Assembly (NCBI GenBank): GCA_029212415.1
Contig: JARGOF010000004.1
Location: 180,308-244,307 of the forward strand
Direction: 5' to 3'
DNA length: 64,000 bases
Source: Rhizobiaceae bacterium
GTDB taxonomy: Bacteria; Pseudomonadota; Alphaproteobacteria; Rhizobiales; Rhizobiaceae
Shown here: one piece after another, positions 35,127-43,699 of the stretch
Layout of the letters: the number at the start of each line of letters is the position of its first letter
How positions within the stretch are numbered: the first letter of the stretch is position 1
Position numbers and translations under genes: made by a program
The notes under the pieces: model-generated
The model's input: only the letters and a program-made list of their open reading frames with translations
Databases searched by the model: none
Told to the model about the DNA's origin: nothing

Positions 35127-36109
35127 TCGCCCTTCATCGCAGCGTAGATATCGGCACCGCTGACACCATTGAACGTCTGGGCCTTGAACGCGGCCAAGGG
35201 GGCGGCGAATGCCTCGGTGATGCGCGCCGTTTCTTCAGGCGACAGTGTGATGATTTCCACGCCGGCATCGCGGGCGACCTGAAGGGCGCCCTCCGCCATG
35301 GTCTCGGTCGCCTCGGCACCTTCAACGCTCAGTTCACGCCCGGACGCCGCATCGACCCAGGCTTTGCCTTCGTCGGACAGGCCTTCATAACTCTGGTTGT
35401 TCATCAACAGCCAGAATGCCAGTCCGGATGTCGGCATTCCGAGGGTCACGTAATTTGCAGGCTCATAAAGCTTGAAGTCGCGTATTGAGGTCGGATCAAT
35501 CGCGATCGCGTCGATGGTCCCATTGGCAAGGTTCTGGTTGATCTCGGACACCGACTGTGAAACCGGCGCGGCGCCCAGAGCAGACAGAAAGTCCGCCTCG
35601 ATGTTGGAGCTCACGCGGATCTTCAGTCCCTTGAAATCCTCCAGTGTTCTGATCGGCTTGTCGCGCGTCACGATTGCCATTGGCTCGTTGGACCACATGG
35701 CGATCAATTTCGCGTTGAACTCCCCTTCGATCAGGTCCTTCGCCCGCCAAAGCGCTTGCGTGCAGTCGATTCCGGAATCACACACACCCGGTACGCTGAT
35801 GGCGCTGGATATCGGGAAAAGATCGTAGGTGTAACTCGAAATGCCGAACGCCACGTCGGTTACACCCTCGATTACGGTCGAGTACTGAAGCGCCGGATTT
35901 GAATTCAGTGTGCCACCGGCATATTGCTTGACGGTCAGCTCGCCGCCCGAAAGTTCTGCCAATTTGTCGGCAAACGGCGTGAAGAACGCTTCATTGAACC
36001 GATGTTTCGGTCCCATGAAATAGCTCAGTGTGAACTCGGTTTCTGCCAGTGCAGCGCCGCTCAGAACGCCAAGTGCCACCGTTGCCAATAATGCTCTTTT
36101 CAGGGTCAT
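35123..36109 (-). CDS. dctP: TRAP transporter periplasmic binding protein DctP (system B)
   Basis: 328 residues with a signal peptide ending near AALAE. FKGLKIRVSSNIEADFL contains the conserved arginine that pairs with a substrate carboxylate, and NGTIDAIAIDPTSI is the family loop. The carboxylate arginine implies an organic-acid ligand. GGAGGAAATGAC precedes the start. It lies 34 bases downstream of the aldehyde dehydrogenase gene. Confidence 0.92.
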   Translation of the reverse strand: MTLKRALLATVALGVLSGAALAETEFTLSYFMGPKHRFNEAFFTPFADKLAELSGGELTVKQYAGGTLNSNPALQYSTVIEGVTDVAFGISSYTYDLFPISSAISVPGVCDSGIDCTQALWRAKDLIEGEFNAKLIAMWSNEPMAIVTRDKPIRTLEDFKGLKIRVSSNIEADFLSALGAAPVSQSVSEINQNLANGTIDAIAIDPTSIRDFKLYEPANYVTLGMPTSGLAFWLLMNNQSYEGLSDEGKAWVDAASGRELSVEGAEATETMAEGALQVARDAGVEIITLSPEETARITEAFAAPLAAFKAQTFNGVSGADIYAAMKGE

Positions 36110-36143
36110 GTCATTTCCTCCAGGTTGAATTTCGTCTTTGCTC

Positions 36144-37583
36144 TCACAACTGAATGGTCACCCATTTCAATTCCGTCATTGCCTCCATGTCAGCATCCGT
36201 CCCTTCACGCCCGACGCCACTTTCGCCGTTGCCGCCAAACGGCACATGCGCCTCGTCATGGATGGTCGGTCCGTTGATGTGGCACATGCCTGCATTGATG
36301 TTGCGGGCGAAGTGAAATGCCCGATCGATGTTCTTGGTAAAGATTGCCGAAGACAGGCCATATTCGGTATCATTGGCCCGCTCGAGCCCCTCTTCATAGC
36401 TGTCGATCGGGTAGATCGCGGTGACCGGCCCGAAGGTTTCGGCCTTGCAGACGGTCATGTCTTCGGTGACACCGGTCATCAACGTCGGCTGGCAGCGGTT
36501 GCCCTCCCATTGCCCCCCAGTGACAATTGTGGCGCCCTTGGTGACCGCGTCGGCGATATGGTCCTTGACCCGCTGACGCTGCCGGTCCGAAATGATCGGC
36601 GCGATGACGGTGTTTGGATCGCGCAGATCCCCCATCCCCACCTTCGAGGCAATCATGGCAAATCGTTTGACGAATGCATCGTAGATCGGCCGTTCGACAT
36701 AGAACCGGCTGGACCCGATGCAGGCCTGCCCACCAAACATGAAGATCGACCGGGCGGCCAAGGGCAATGTCTTGTCAAGGTCGGCATCTGCCAGGACAAT
36801 TGTTGGGCTCTTGCCACCCAACTCCAATGTATTGGGGGTCTTGTTCCTTGCGCAGATCTCGTTGATGCGTTGACCGATAATCGAGGAGCCGGTGAAGGTG
36901 ACAAAATCCACATCCTCGTGGCCGGTCAGTTCGTCGCCGATCTCATGCCCATACCCGGTAACGACGTTGTAGGCCCCTGCCGGAAATCCGGCCTCGGCCA
37001 CGATCTCGGCAAACAGCAGCGATAGATGGGGGGCCATTTCCGACGGGAGATGGACGACCGTATTTCCAACGGCCAGAGCGTTGGCGACAAGCCGCGTCGT
37101 CTTGATCAAAGGCACATTGAACGGCGTGATCACTGCGACCACACCAAGTGGCGCCCGGATTGACATCGAAAATTTGCCCGGTGCGTCTGATGGAATTGTT
37201 TCGCCCCGCACGTTGCGACACAGGCCGGCGGCGGCGCGGATCATCGTCAGGCCCTTTTCGAACTCGAACATTGCCTTCTGGATCGGCGATCCGATCTCGT
37301 CGATCAGGCAATCGAGCAAATCGGACTTGCGCGCTTCCATGATCTCGGCGACGCGCAGCAGCCAGCGCTCGCGATCCTTGGGCAGGGTTTCCCGATAATC
37401 GGAAAAGGCGGCCCTGGCGGCTGCGACAGCCTTGCGCATATCACCAGCGCTGCCCTTTGCCGCATGAGCATAGAGGCTGTCGTCAAGCGGATTGAGCACC
37501 TCGAATGTCTTTGCGTTCTCGGCGTCAGTCCATTCACCTGCAATGAAATGACGAAGCGTCCTGATATCTGATTTTTTGTCCAT
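36144..37583 (-). CDS. NAD(P)-dependent aldehyde dehydrogenase
   Basis: 479 residues, normal for the family. Catalytic cysteine is in FGGQACIGSSR (Cys 288), the general base in LELGGKSP (Glu 254) and the oxyanion asparagine in TPFNVPL (Asn 155). FTGSSIIGQRI is the cofactor loop. Sequence pattern is close to benzaldehyde/vanillin or salicylaldehyde dehydrogenase groups, but substrate is not certain. Encoded between the two TRAP systems, it probably oxidises an aldehyde intermediate from the imported compound to an acid. Confidence 0.9.
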   Translation of the reverse strand: MDKKSDIRTLRHFIAGEWTDAENAKTFEVLNPLDDSLYAHAAKGSAGDMRKAVAAARAAFSDYRETLPKDRERWLLRVAEIMEARKSDLLDCLIDEIGSPIQKAMFEFEKGLTMIRAAAGLCRNVRGETIPSDAPGKFSMSIRAPLGVVAVITPFNVPLIKTTRLVANALAVGNTVVHLPSEMAPHLSLLFAEIVAEAGFPAGAYNVVTGYGHEIGDELTGHEDVDFVTFTGSSIIGQRINEICARNKTPNTLELGGKSPTIVLADADLDKTLPLAARSIFMFGGQACIGSSRFYVERPIYDAFVKRFAMIASKVGMGDLRDPNTVIAPIISDRQRQRVKDHIADAVTKGATIVTGGQWEGNRCQPTLMTGVTEDMTVCKAETFGPVTAIYPIDSYEEGLERANDTEYGLSSAIFTKNIDRAFHFARNINAGMCHINGPTIHDEAHVPFGGNGESGVGREGTDADMEAMTELKWVTIQL

Positions 37584-37604
37584 GGGACGGCTCCTGTTGT
37601 GCTG

Positions 37605-38966
37605 CTATCGGCCGACGATCGTCTGCGGCAGGAAAAGCGCGATTTTGGGGAAAAGGATGAGAAGGCCAATCATCGCCGCCATGGCGAACCAGAAGGGCCA
37701 GATGCCGCGGAAAATCTGGCTCATCGGCACTTCGGGGGCGATGGACTTGACGATGAAGACGTTGATGCCGACCGGCGGGCTGATCATGCCCATCTCCAGC
37801 ACAATCACCACGATGATGCCGAACCAGATCAGGTCCCAGTCAAGCCCGATGGCGATCGGGATGACAACCGGGATCGTCAGCACCAGCATCGCCATGGATT
37901 CCAGGAACATGCCGAGAAACATATAGGCCAGGATGATGACCAGCAGCACGCCGATATCGCCGATTGGCAGTGCGGTCAAAAAGGTAACCAGTTCCGCAGG
38001 CAGACCGGTCATCGACATGAAGGGTATGAAGACGAAGGCGCCGATAATGATGAGAAACACAGTGCCGGTGGCGTTCATCGTCTGAATGATCACGTCGCGC
38101 ACTGCCTTCAGCGTCAGCGACCGACGCCATAGGGCAACCAGGAGCGTAAAAAAGGCGCCGACGGATGAGGCTTCGACCGGCGTGAAGAAGCCCGTGTACA
38201 TGCCGCCGATTGTCACCAGAACCACGCCCAGAATTGGTGCCGCGCGTCCCAGCGAGGCCAGACGATCCTCCCAGCCCGAGCGCTCTCCGCAAGGTCCGGC
38301 TTCGGGCTTGCGTGCGACGACCAGATAGATGGCGCCGATAAACAGAAGCGTCAAAATGATGCCCGGGAACACCCCCGCCATGAACAATCGTCCGATCGAT
38401 TGTTCGGTCAATACAGCATAGATGATCATCCCTCCCGACGGCGGGATCAAAAACCCAAGCGTACCGCCGGCGGCGACCGATCCGGTGGCCAGACTGTCCG
38501 CGTATTTGTACCGCTTCATCTCCGGCAGGGCGACACGGCCCATCGTGACCGCCGACGCAAGAGACGAACCGGAAAGCGCCGCGAACCCCGCGCAAGCGGC
38601 AATGGTGGCCGAAGCCAGACCGCCGCGAAAATGTCCCATCCAGCTGTAGGCTGCGGCAAAAAGATCTTTCGACATCCCTGAAACACCCGCCAGGGTGCCC
38701 ATCAGCACAAACATCGGGATGACCAGCAAATTGAGATTTGACGCGGCTTCGAACGTCTCGCCGGCGAGGTTTGAATAGGCGATCGTCCAGCCCCGGGCCC
38801 ATGCCTGTTCGGAGGCCATGCCGACGCTGATGAACTGGTTGGCATTGGCGATGACCGTGCCGACAAAGCCTACGCCCAACATCGACAGGGCGACCGGCAT
38901 GCGCAGCGCAAGCAGGATGAACAGGGCCAGCAGACCGAGAAGGCCCAGAAGTGTCATGCTGATCAT
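37605..38966 (-). CDS. dctM: TRAP transporter large permease DctM (system A)
   Basis: 453 residues, polytopic. FVLMGTLAGVSGMSKDLF, GSSLASAVTMGRVALPEM and LGFLIPPSGGMIIYAVLTEQ repeat almost the same blocks seen in the system B protein, so the two TRAP systems are paralogues. Start overlaps dctQ by four bases. The aldehyde dehydrogenase gene follows after 21 bases. Confidence 0.93.
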   Translation of the reverse strand: MISMTLLGLLGLLALFILLALRMPVALSMLGVGFVGTVIANANQFISVGMASEQAWARGWTIAYSNLAGETFEAASNLNLLVIPMFVLMGTLAGVSGMSKDLFAAAYSWMGHFRGGLASATIAACAGFAALSGSSLASAVTMGRVALPEMKRYKYADSLATGSVAAGGTLGFLIPPSGGMIIYAVLTEQSIGRLFMAGVFPGIILTLLFIGAIYLVVARKPEAGPCGERSGWEDRLASLGRAAPILGVVLVTIGGMYTGFFTPVEASSVGAFFTLLVALWRRSLTLKAVRDVIIQTMNATGTVFLIIIGAFVFIPFMSMTGLPAELVTFLTALPIGDIGVLLVIILAYMFLGMFLESMAMLVLTIPVVIPIAIGLDWDLIWFGIIVVIVLEMGMISPPVGINVFIVKSIAPEVPMSQIFRGIWPFWFAMAAMIGLLILFPKIALFLPQTIVGR

Positions 38967-39505
38967 AGCGATTCACCGCCCGTTTTAAGCAGCACGATCT
39001 TTTCGCCGCTTAGCAACGCCCGGATATCGAGAACCACAACCACGGCGTAAAGAGCGACCGAAGCGGCAAGCAGGTAATAGAATGGCTCGTAGGAAATCAG
39101 CAGTTGCTGCGTGGTCTCGCCGAAACGCTCTGCACTTTGGCCGGCATGCCAGAGCCGCCATGACATCACTGCAAGAAGTGCTGCAGAAAGCAATTTGACA
39201 AAGATCATCGACCATTTGGCGAAGCCTGCCGACATATGCCCTTCAAGCACCTCAATCTCGATATGCGCCCCGGTGCGCGCACCCAGGGGGACCGACAGCG
39301 CCACAATCACGACGAGCGATAGGATCAGCAGGTCCTCGGCACCGGCAATGGGGCTGTTCAACGTCTTTCGCATGACCAGCACGTTCCATACCGAGAAGCC
39401 TGTCATGAAGGCCAGGGTCGCCCCGCCACAGATCAAGGAGACCCAGTTCAATGCAGCGTCCAACCGGCCGATCAATCTTTTTGTACTGTGCTCACGTGGC
39501 ATCAC
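38963..39505 (-). CDS. dctQ: TRAP transporter small permease DctQ (system A)
   Basis: 180 residues with four hydrophobic segments; GAEDLLILSLVVIVALSVPLGARTGAHIEIEV is the family region. The gene follows a GST gene by 23 bases and overlaps dctM. The DctP of this system is one gene further upstream, separated from dctQ by the GST, an unusual insertion into a TRAP gene set. Confidence 0.88.
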   Translation of the reverse strand: MMPREHSTKRLIGRLDAALNWVSLICGGATLAFMTGFSVWNVLVMRKTLNSPIAGAEDLLILSLVVIVALSVPLGARTGAHIEIEVLEGHMSAGFAKWSMIFVKLLSAALLAVMSWRLWHAGQSAERFGETTQQLLISYEPFYYLLAASVALYAVVVVLDIRALLSGEKIVLLKTGGESL

Positions 39506-39528
39506 GGCAATCCTTCACAATCAGAGGC

Positions 39529-40293
39529 TCAGACGTTTGAAAAATCCGGGCACCACTTCAAGATGCCGTCCCGATAGCTTTCCCTGCTGTGGAAAGATCT
39601 GGCCCAACGCGAAACATTCGGATAATTTTCAAAGCAATAGCCGCAACCATCCAGCACGAAGTGCAGCGGGATCCATGAAATATCGGCCAGGGTGAACCGA
39701 TCACCCATGATCCATTCGCGGCCTTCCAGCGCCCTTTCAAGTCTGGAAAAACAATCATCCAGAATATTGACCGCGCCGGAGATGTCATTTTCGTCAAAGG
39801 CGGCGCTGCCGGCATGTTTGGAATGGAATTTCTTCAGTTCTTCATTCTTTTGCAGGTCGTCATATTTCTTCTGTTCCTCGCCGGTCTTTTTCAGCTTTTT
39901 CTGCATCTTTGTGGCGTAGACATAGGGTTTGACCGCAGGCACATGGATCGACGCAGCAAGACGGAGCCATTCCAGCATCTCGTCCTCATTGTCCGCCGGA
40001 CGCAGTGAAGGTTCGGGGTAGGTTTCATCGAGATAATCGATGATGTCGTTGGATTCGATATGAACCACACCGTTGTCGACAAGCGTCGGCACCAGGCCGT
40101 TCGGGTTTATGGAAAAATAGTCGTCTGAAATATTTTCCTTGAGCTTCAGGTCGAGGTGATGACTGGTCCACGGCAAGCCCTTCTCGATCAAAGTCATGCG
40201 AACGCGCATCGAGCAATTGGAGATGTCTCCATGGTACAGGTGAAGACCCTTGAGGGACCCAACCGACTGGTTGACAGGAGTGATGACGGCCAC
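39529..40293 (-). CDS. Glutathione S-transferase inserted between dctP and dctQ
   Basis: 254 residues. The thioredoxin-fold part has ISNCSMRVRMTLIEKGLPW, where the Cys or Ser could activate glutathione, GLVPTLVDNG with the cis-proline and IESNDIIDYLDE. The helical domain contains a charged insertion (KMQKKLKKTGEEQKKYDD) and GDRFTLADISWIPL. GTG start with AAGGA upstream. It is not closely related to the other GST in the cluster. Two different GSTs in one operon suggest a conjugation step and a removal step. Confidence 0.83.
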   Translation of the reverse strand: MAVITPVNQSVGSLKGLHLYHGDISNCSMRVRMTLIEKGLPWTSHHLDLKLKENISDDYFSINPNGLVPTLVDNGVVHIESNDIIDYLDETYPEPSLRPADNEDEMLEWLRLAASIHVPAVKPYVYATKMQKKLKKTGEEQKKYDDLQKNEELKKFHSKHAGSAAFDENDISGAVNILDDCFSRLERALEGREWIMGDRFTLADISWIPLHFVLDGCGYCFENYPNVSRWARSFHSRESYRDGILKWCPDFSNV

Positions 40294-40403
40294 GGGATAA
40301 TCCTTGAGACTTTGCGTGATGGATCCGAAAGCTTGCGCTCCGACCGCGCCGGTATCAGGTTCGGCGCTGACGATGTGGGGCGCAAGCAGATGGACAGCGA
40401 TCC

Positions 40404-41411
40404 CTAGCGGTTCAGTGCCTCATAAATCTGCCGGGCATTGTTGATGCCTCTGCTTTCGTAATCAGCAAAAATCGTATCGAGCCCCACCACCACGGCCGCA
40501 TCCATTTTTGCCCGTTCTTCGTCAGATACCTCGACAAATTTGTAAGGCTTGTCCGCCTCAGCCATCATTTTCCTGGAGGTCTCGTCTGCGCCATCGAAGG
40601 ATTCAGCGAGCTTGAGCGACATCGGCAGTCCGGCAAGTTCGTCGATAATTGCCCGATGTTCCGGCGAGAGGCTCATGTAGCGCTCTTTGTTCATGACAGC
40701 GAAAGTGACGGCAAAGCTGACAGGCACGTTGGCGACCACATAGGTGGACACGTCCCAGAAGTTCCAGGGCGGGGTGATATTGTTGTAGGAAGCCATGGTT
40801 GCATCGATCGTGCCGGTGCTCAGGCCCGTATACATTTCAGTGACAGGCATCTGCACCGGAACGGCACCAAGCGCTTCAACGATAGGTGACGTCATGGCCG
40901 CATAAGGCACGAGCTTTGCCCCTTTCAGCCCCTCCATCGTCGAAACATCACGGGTGGCCGCAAGAAGGTTGCCCGCGACAGTGCCGACAGCCAGCACCTT
41001 CACGTCGGCATATTCGTCAGCGAGAAATTCGTCGAAACTTGCCCAGATGCGTCGGGTGGATTCGTCGGCATTTTCGGATGCCCCCGGCAATATTGCCAAC
41101 ATCGATTTCGGGAACAGCGCTGGCGTATAGGCTGAGACACCGAAGGTGATGTCGGCAACCCCTTCCACCGCGCGCTTGTATTGCTGTACCGGTCCGGCGC
41201 CAAGTTGGCCGGCCGGAAACAGCTTCATGGTCAGCGTGCCACCGGAGCGCTTTTCCAGTTCCTCACCGAACCACTTGAACATGACTGTATTGGTGTGGTG
41301 CTGCGGCGGCACAAATGTTGCGACGGTCAGTTCTTCGCTGTTTGCCGTCTGCGCAAAAATTCCAAACGCCGATGCAAGCGCCAGAACCATAGTAAAACGC
41401 GCTTTTGCCAT
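40404..41411 (-). CDS. dctP: TRAP transporter periplasmic binding protein DctP (system A)
   Basis: 335 residues from the ATG at 41411, eight bases after GGAGG; an ATG two codons earlier is too close to that site. Signal peptide ends near ANSEE. Family blocks are FGVSAYTPALFPKSML, MEGLKGAKLVPYAAM (an arginine-to-lysine change where most DctP proteins have the carboxylate arginine) and STGTIDATMASYNNI. The changed position hints at a ligand that is not a simple carboxylate. It is the first gene of the catabolic operon and is preceded by the GntR operator candidates. Confidence 0.88.
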   Translation of the reverse strand: MAKARFTMVLALASAFGIFAQTANSEELTVATFVPPQHHTNTVMFKWFGEELEKRSGGTLTMKLFPAGQLGAGPVQQYKRAVEGVADITFGVSAYTPALFPKSMLAILPGASENADESTRRIWASFDEFLADEYADVKVLAVGTVAGNLLAATRDVSTMEGLKGAKLVPYAAMTSPIVEALGAVPVQMPVTEMYTGLSTGTIDATMASYNNITPPWNFWDVSTYVVANVPVSFAVTFAVMNKERYMSLSPEHRAIIDELAGLPMSLKLAESFDGADETSRKMMAEADKPYKFVEVSDEERAKMDAAVVVGLDTIFADYESRGINNARQIYEALNR

Positions 41412-41452
41412 TTTCATATCCTCCCAAGATTGATTCAACAGTCGTCCGCAGT

Positions 41453-41601
41453 TTTGGGATCCCAAATTCCCCGCACGGCGGCCTGCATGTCCGATTCCCA
41501 TCGGCTCGAGCACAAGAAACACCTATATGGGATCCTAAATCAAGAGTTTTTTTAGATTTTTGCGATTTTTCAGAATTTTTTCTTGACTTTGGGATCCCAT
41601 A
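41453..41601. promoter_or_regulatory. Divergent promoter with three GGGATCC-centred palindromes (candidate GntR operators)
   Basis: Three copies of a near-identical 14-base palindrome lie between dctP and gntR: TTTGGGATCCCAAA (41453-41466), TATGGGATCCTAAA (41526-41539) and TTTGGGATCCCATA (41588-41601). Spacing is 73 and 62 bases, which puts them close to seven and six helical turns apart. One abuts the gntR start and one the dctP start. This is the expected layout for autoregulation and repression with looping by the adjacent GntR protein. Confidence 0.7.
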
Positions 41602-41617
41602 TGGACTGATTGGCGCC

Positions 41618-42394
41618 ATGGAATCTATTGATACAGAACTCGCCGCACGCATCCGACTCGACATCATCAATGGGACCTATGGTGAGTTTGAGCGTCTTTC
41701 CGAGGCCCAGTTGTGCGAAACCCATAGTGTATCGCGCACACCGGTTCGCCTGGCCTTGCGCATGCTCGAGCACGAGGGCTTGATACGCCGCAATGAAGGC
41801 CGGGGCTATTTTGTCAATAGTCCCACAGTGGCCGACATCATGAAGGCCGTGCAGGTGCGCGGTCACCTGGAAAGTCTTGCCGCACGCCTCATGGCTCAGT
41901 CCCCAGGGCGCGACAACCTGCTCCCCAATCTGGAAGCGGCCATTGACGAAATCGATCGCCTGATCGCGCTCGGCGACCTGAGTGATGCTTCACTGCGGCG
42001 GTTGCAGCAGCAAAACGCGATCATCCACAAGACAGTGCTTGATGGGTGCGGCAACGAGTTCGTCGGTTTTACCTGCCAGCGGATCAGCCACTTACCCATG
42101 CTCGAGGTCGGTTCGATGGTTTTCGACCGGCAGGTTCTATCGACGAAAGACGGTGTTGAACGCAGCCTGTTTCGACTGAAAATAGGCAATTCCCAACACA
42201 AGGTCATTCTTGAGGCAATCCAGAAGGGCGATGCCATTCGAGCCGAAGGCATGATGCGCGAACACTCGAACACGATGATTGAATACATAGAAGTTTTCGA
42301 GAAGCGGAATGAAAAACTGACGGTAGCGGATCTGGTCAGCTATTCGGGTTTCCAACTCCCGCATGCGGAATCCGACGCAGAAAAGCCGGCGTAA
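41618..42394 (+). CDS. GntR-family (FadR/FCD subgroup) transcriptional regulator
   Basis: 258 residues from the ATG at 41618; the frame is open upstream to 41405 but crosses the operator sites and lacks protein character. The N-terminal winged helix includes RLSEAQLCETHSVSRTPVRLALRMLEHEGLI and RGYFVNSPT. The C-terminal helical FCD domain has HxxI...H residues for a bound metal (IIHKTVLDGCGN, MREHSNTM). It is divergent from the TRAP-GST-ALDH-SDR-OsmC operon and should repress it until an organic acid or intermediate binds. Confidence 0.9.
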   Translation: MESIDTELAARIRLDIINGTYGEFERLSEAQLCETHSVSRTPVRLALRMLEHEGLIRRNEGRGYFVNSPTVADIMKAVQVRGHLESLAARLMAQSPGRDNLLPNLEAAIDEIDRLIALGDLSDASLRRLQQQNAIIHKTVLDGCGNEFVGFTCQRISHLPMLEVGSMVFDRQVLSTKDGVERSLFRLKIGNSQHKVILEAIQKGDAIRAEGMMREHSNTMIEYIEVFEKRNEKLTVADLVSYSGFQLPHAESDAEKPA

Positions 42395-42630
42395 CGGCGC
42401 ATTGTTCGAAGGCTCTTTGCCCTGTCCGCCGCTGGAACTTGCATTGAGTGAACCAGCAATTCCTGGCCGCTTGGTATTGGTCACCACATTGACATAGGCG
42501 CGCACCCAAACCGGCTTGCGTTGAACGATTGCAGCGCATTGCCTTGTCCACCGGTCGGGCTGACGCAAGGGAACCCCTTTGCAAAATGAATCAAGCCAGC
42601 CGAATTCTCCGCGCCATTGCAGCAGCCTGC

Positions 42631-43551
42631 TCAAATCGTCCAGGCCGCACCATTGGCGGTGTTTTCGCAAAACATGTTGGCACATGTGCGCGCCTGTTCG
42701 GCCACCATATTGATGATGTCCTGATGGGTGGTCGACTGATAGGTGCCGATAATGGGCATCGGCGGAAAGGGTTTGACGATTTTCATCGGGTGCAGAAGGC
42801 CGCGGTCCAGTTCGCGCTGGATCGTGACAGAGGGAATGGCGCTGACACCGAAACCATCAATCAACAGATTGATGATCGCAAACAGGGAATTCGAACTGGT
42901 GAGTTTGGAGGCCAGAATGCGCTCGTTCTGGAAATAGGGCGCAATCTGCCGATAGGGCGGCGTGTCCTTGGGAAAGGTGATGATCGGCATGGAAGCAAGC
43001 TCATCAACACTGTAGGTCCTGTCCTTGTCGATCAGTTTCGGGGAACCCGCCCAGATCATTTGCCAGACACAGACATTGAAACTGCGAAACCCGTCGCCAA
43101 TAGCCGGGTCAAGGCCGAAGACCAGATCGAATTCGCCCCGCGCCATCTCCGAGACAAGCCGCACGGTGCTGTCAACCGTCAGCTCGACCCGAAGCTTGGG
43201 CTCAATGCGGTGCAGGGATTCAATGAGATGCGGCATCCAGGTCGAGGCGATTGAATCAATCGCGCCGATACGCACGACTTCGGGCATCAACGTCTGGGGG
43301 TCCTGCCCACCATTGCGCAGCCCCTCTATTGTCGCCAGAATATCCTGAAAAGCCTCCAGCGCCCTTTCGCCGTCAGGGGTCAGGCGAAACTCGCGATTGC
43401 CGCGCAGGATCAGTTTGCAGCCAAGCTCCTGTTCGAGCGTCGTCAGGCGCGATGAAATCGCCGGCTGCGTTGTATTCAATTGTTCTGCGGCGCGCCCGAA
43501 ATGACGGGTACGTGCGAGCAGCACAAAAGTACGCATATCCAGATCACGCAA
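42631..43551 (-). CDS. LysR-family transcriptional regulator
   Basis: 306 residues. Winged helix FGRAAEQLNTTQPAISSRLTTLEQELG at the N-terminus, then a LysR substrate-binding domain. A TTG at 43551 with GGGGAG upstream fits the family N-terminus (RDLDMRTFV), while an ATG at 43536 is the shorter alternative. It follows the polyamine-type importer genes after 148 bases on the same strand and is probably their regulator. Nothing is recognised in the 236 bases between it and gntR. Confidence 0.88.
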   Translation of the reverse strand: MRDLDMRTFVLLARTRHFGRAAEQLNTTQPAISSRLTTLEQELGCKLILRGNREFRLTPDGERALEAFQDILATIEGLRNGGQDPQTLMPEVVRIGAIDSIASTWMPHLIESLHRIEPKLRVELTVDSTVRLVSEMARGEFDLVFGLDPAIGDGFRSFNVCVWQMIWAGSPKLIDKDRTYSVDELASMPIITFPKDTPPYRQIAPYFQNERILASKLTSSNSLFAIINLLIDGFGVSAIPSVTIQRELDRGLLHPMKIVKPFPPMPIIGTYQSTTHQDIINMVAEQARTCANMFCENTANGAAWTI

Positions 43552-43699
43552 AACCTACTCCCCAGAAAAACGAGGATCAACGGCCTCGCCCCGGCCAACG
43601 CTACGATCGGTGGCAAACATCAAATGACGTTTGTGAGCGTAGCGCATTTTCTGATCAAAGGGAATCATTTGCCCCGGGGGCTCTGCCAATTTGGCGCAA

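Noticed and set aside
42137..42685. 182-residue minus-strand reading frame between gntR and lysR
   Set aside because: It overlaps the gntR coding region and the lysR 3' end and has no recognisable domain; nothing else is seen in the 236-base gap.
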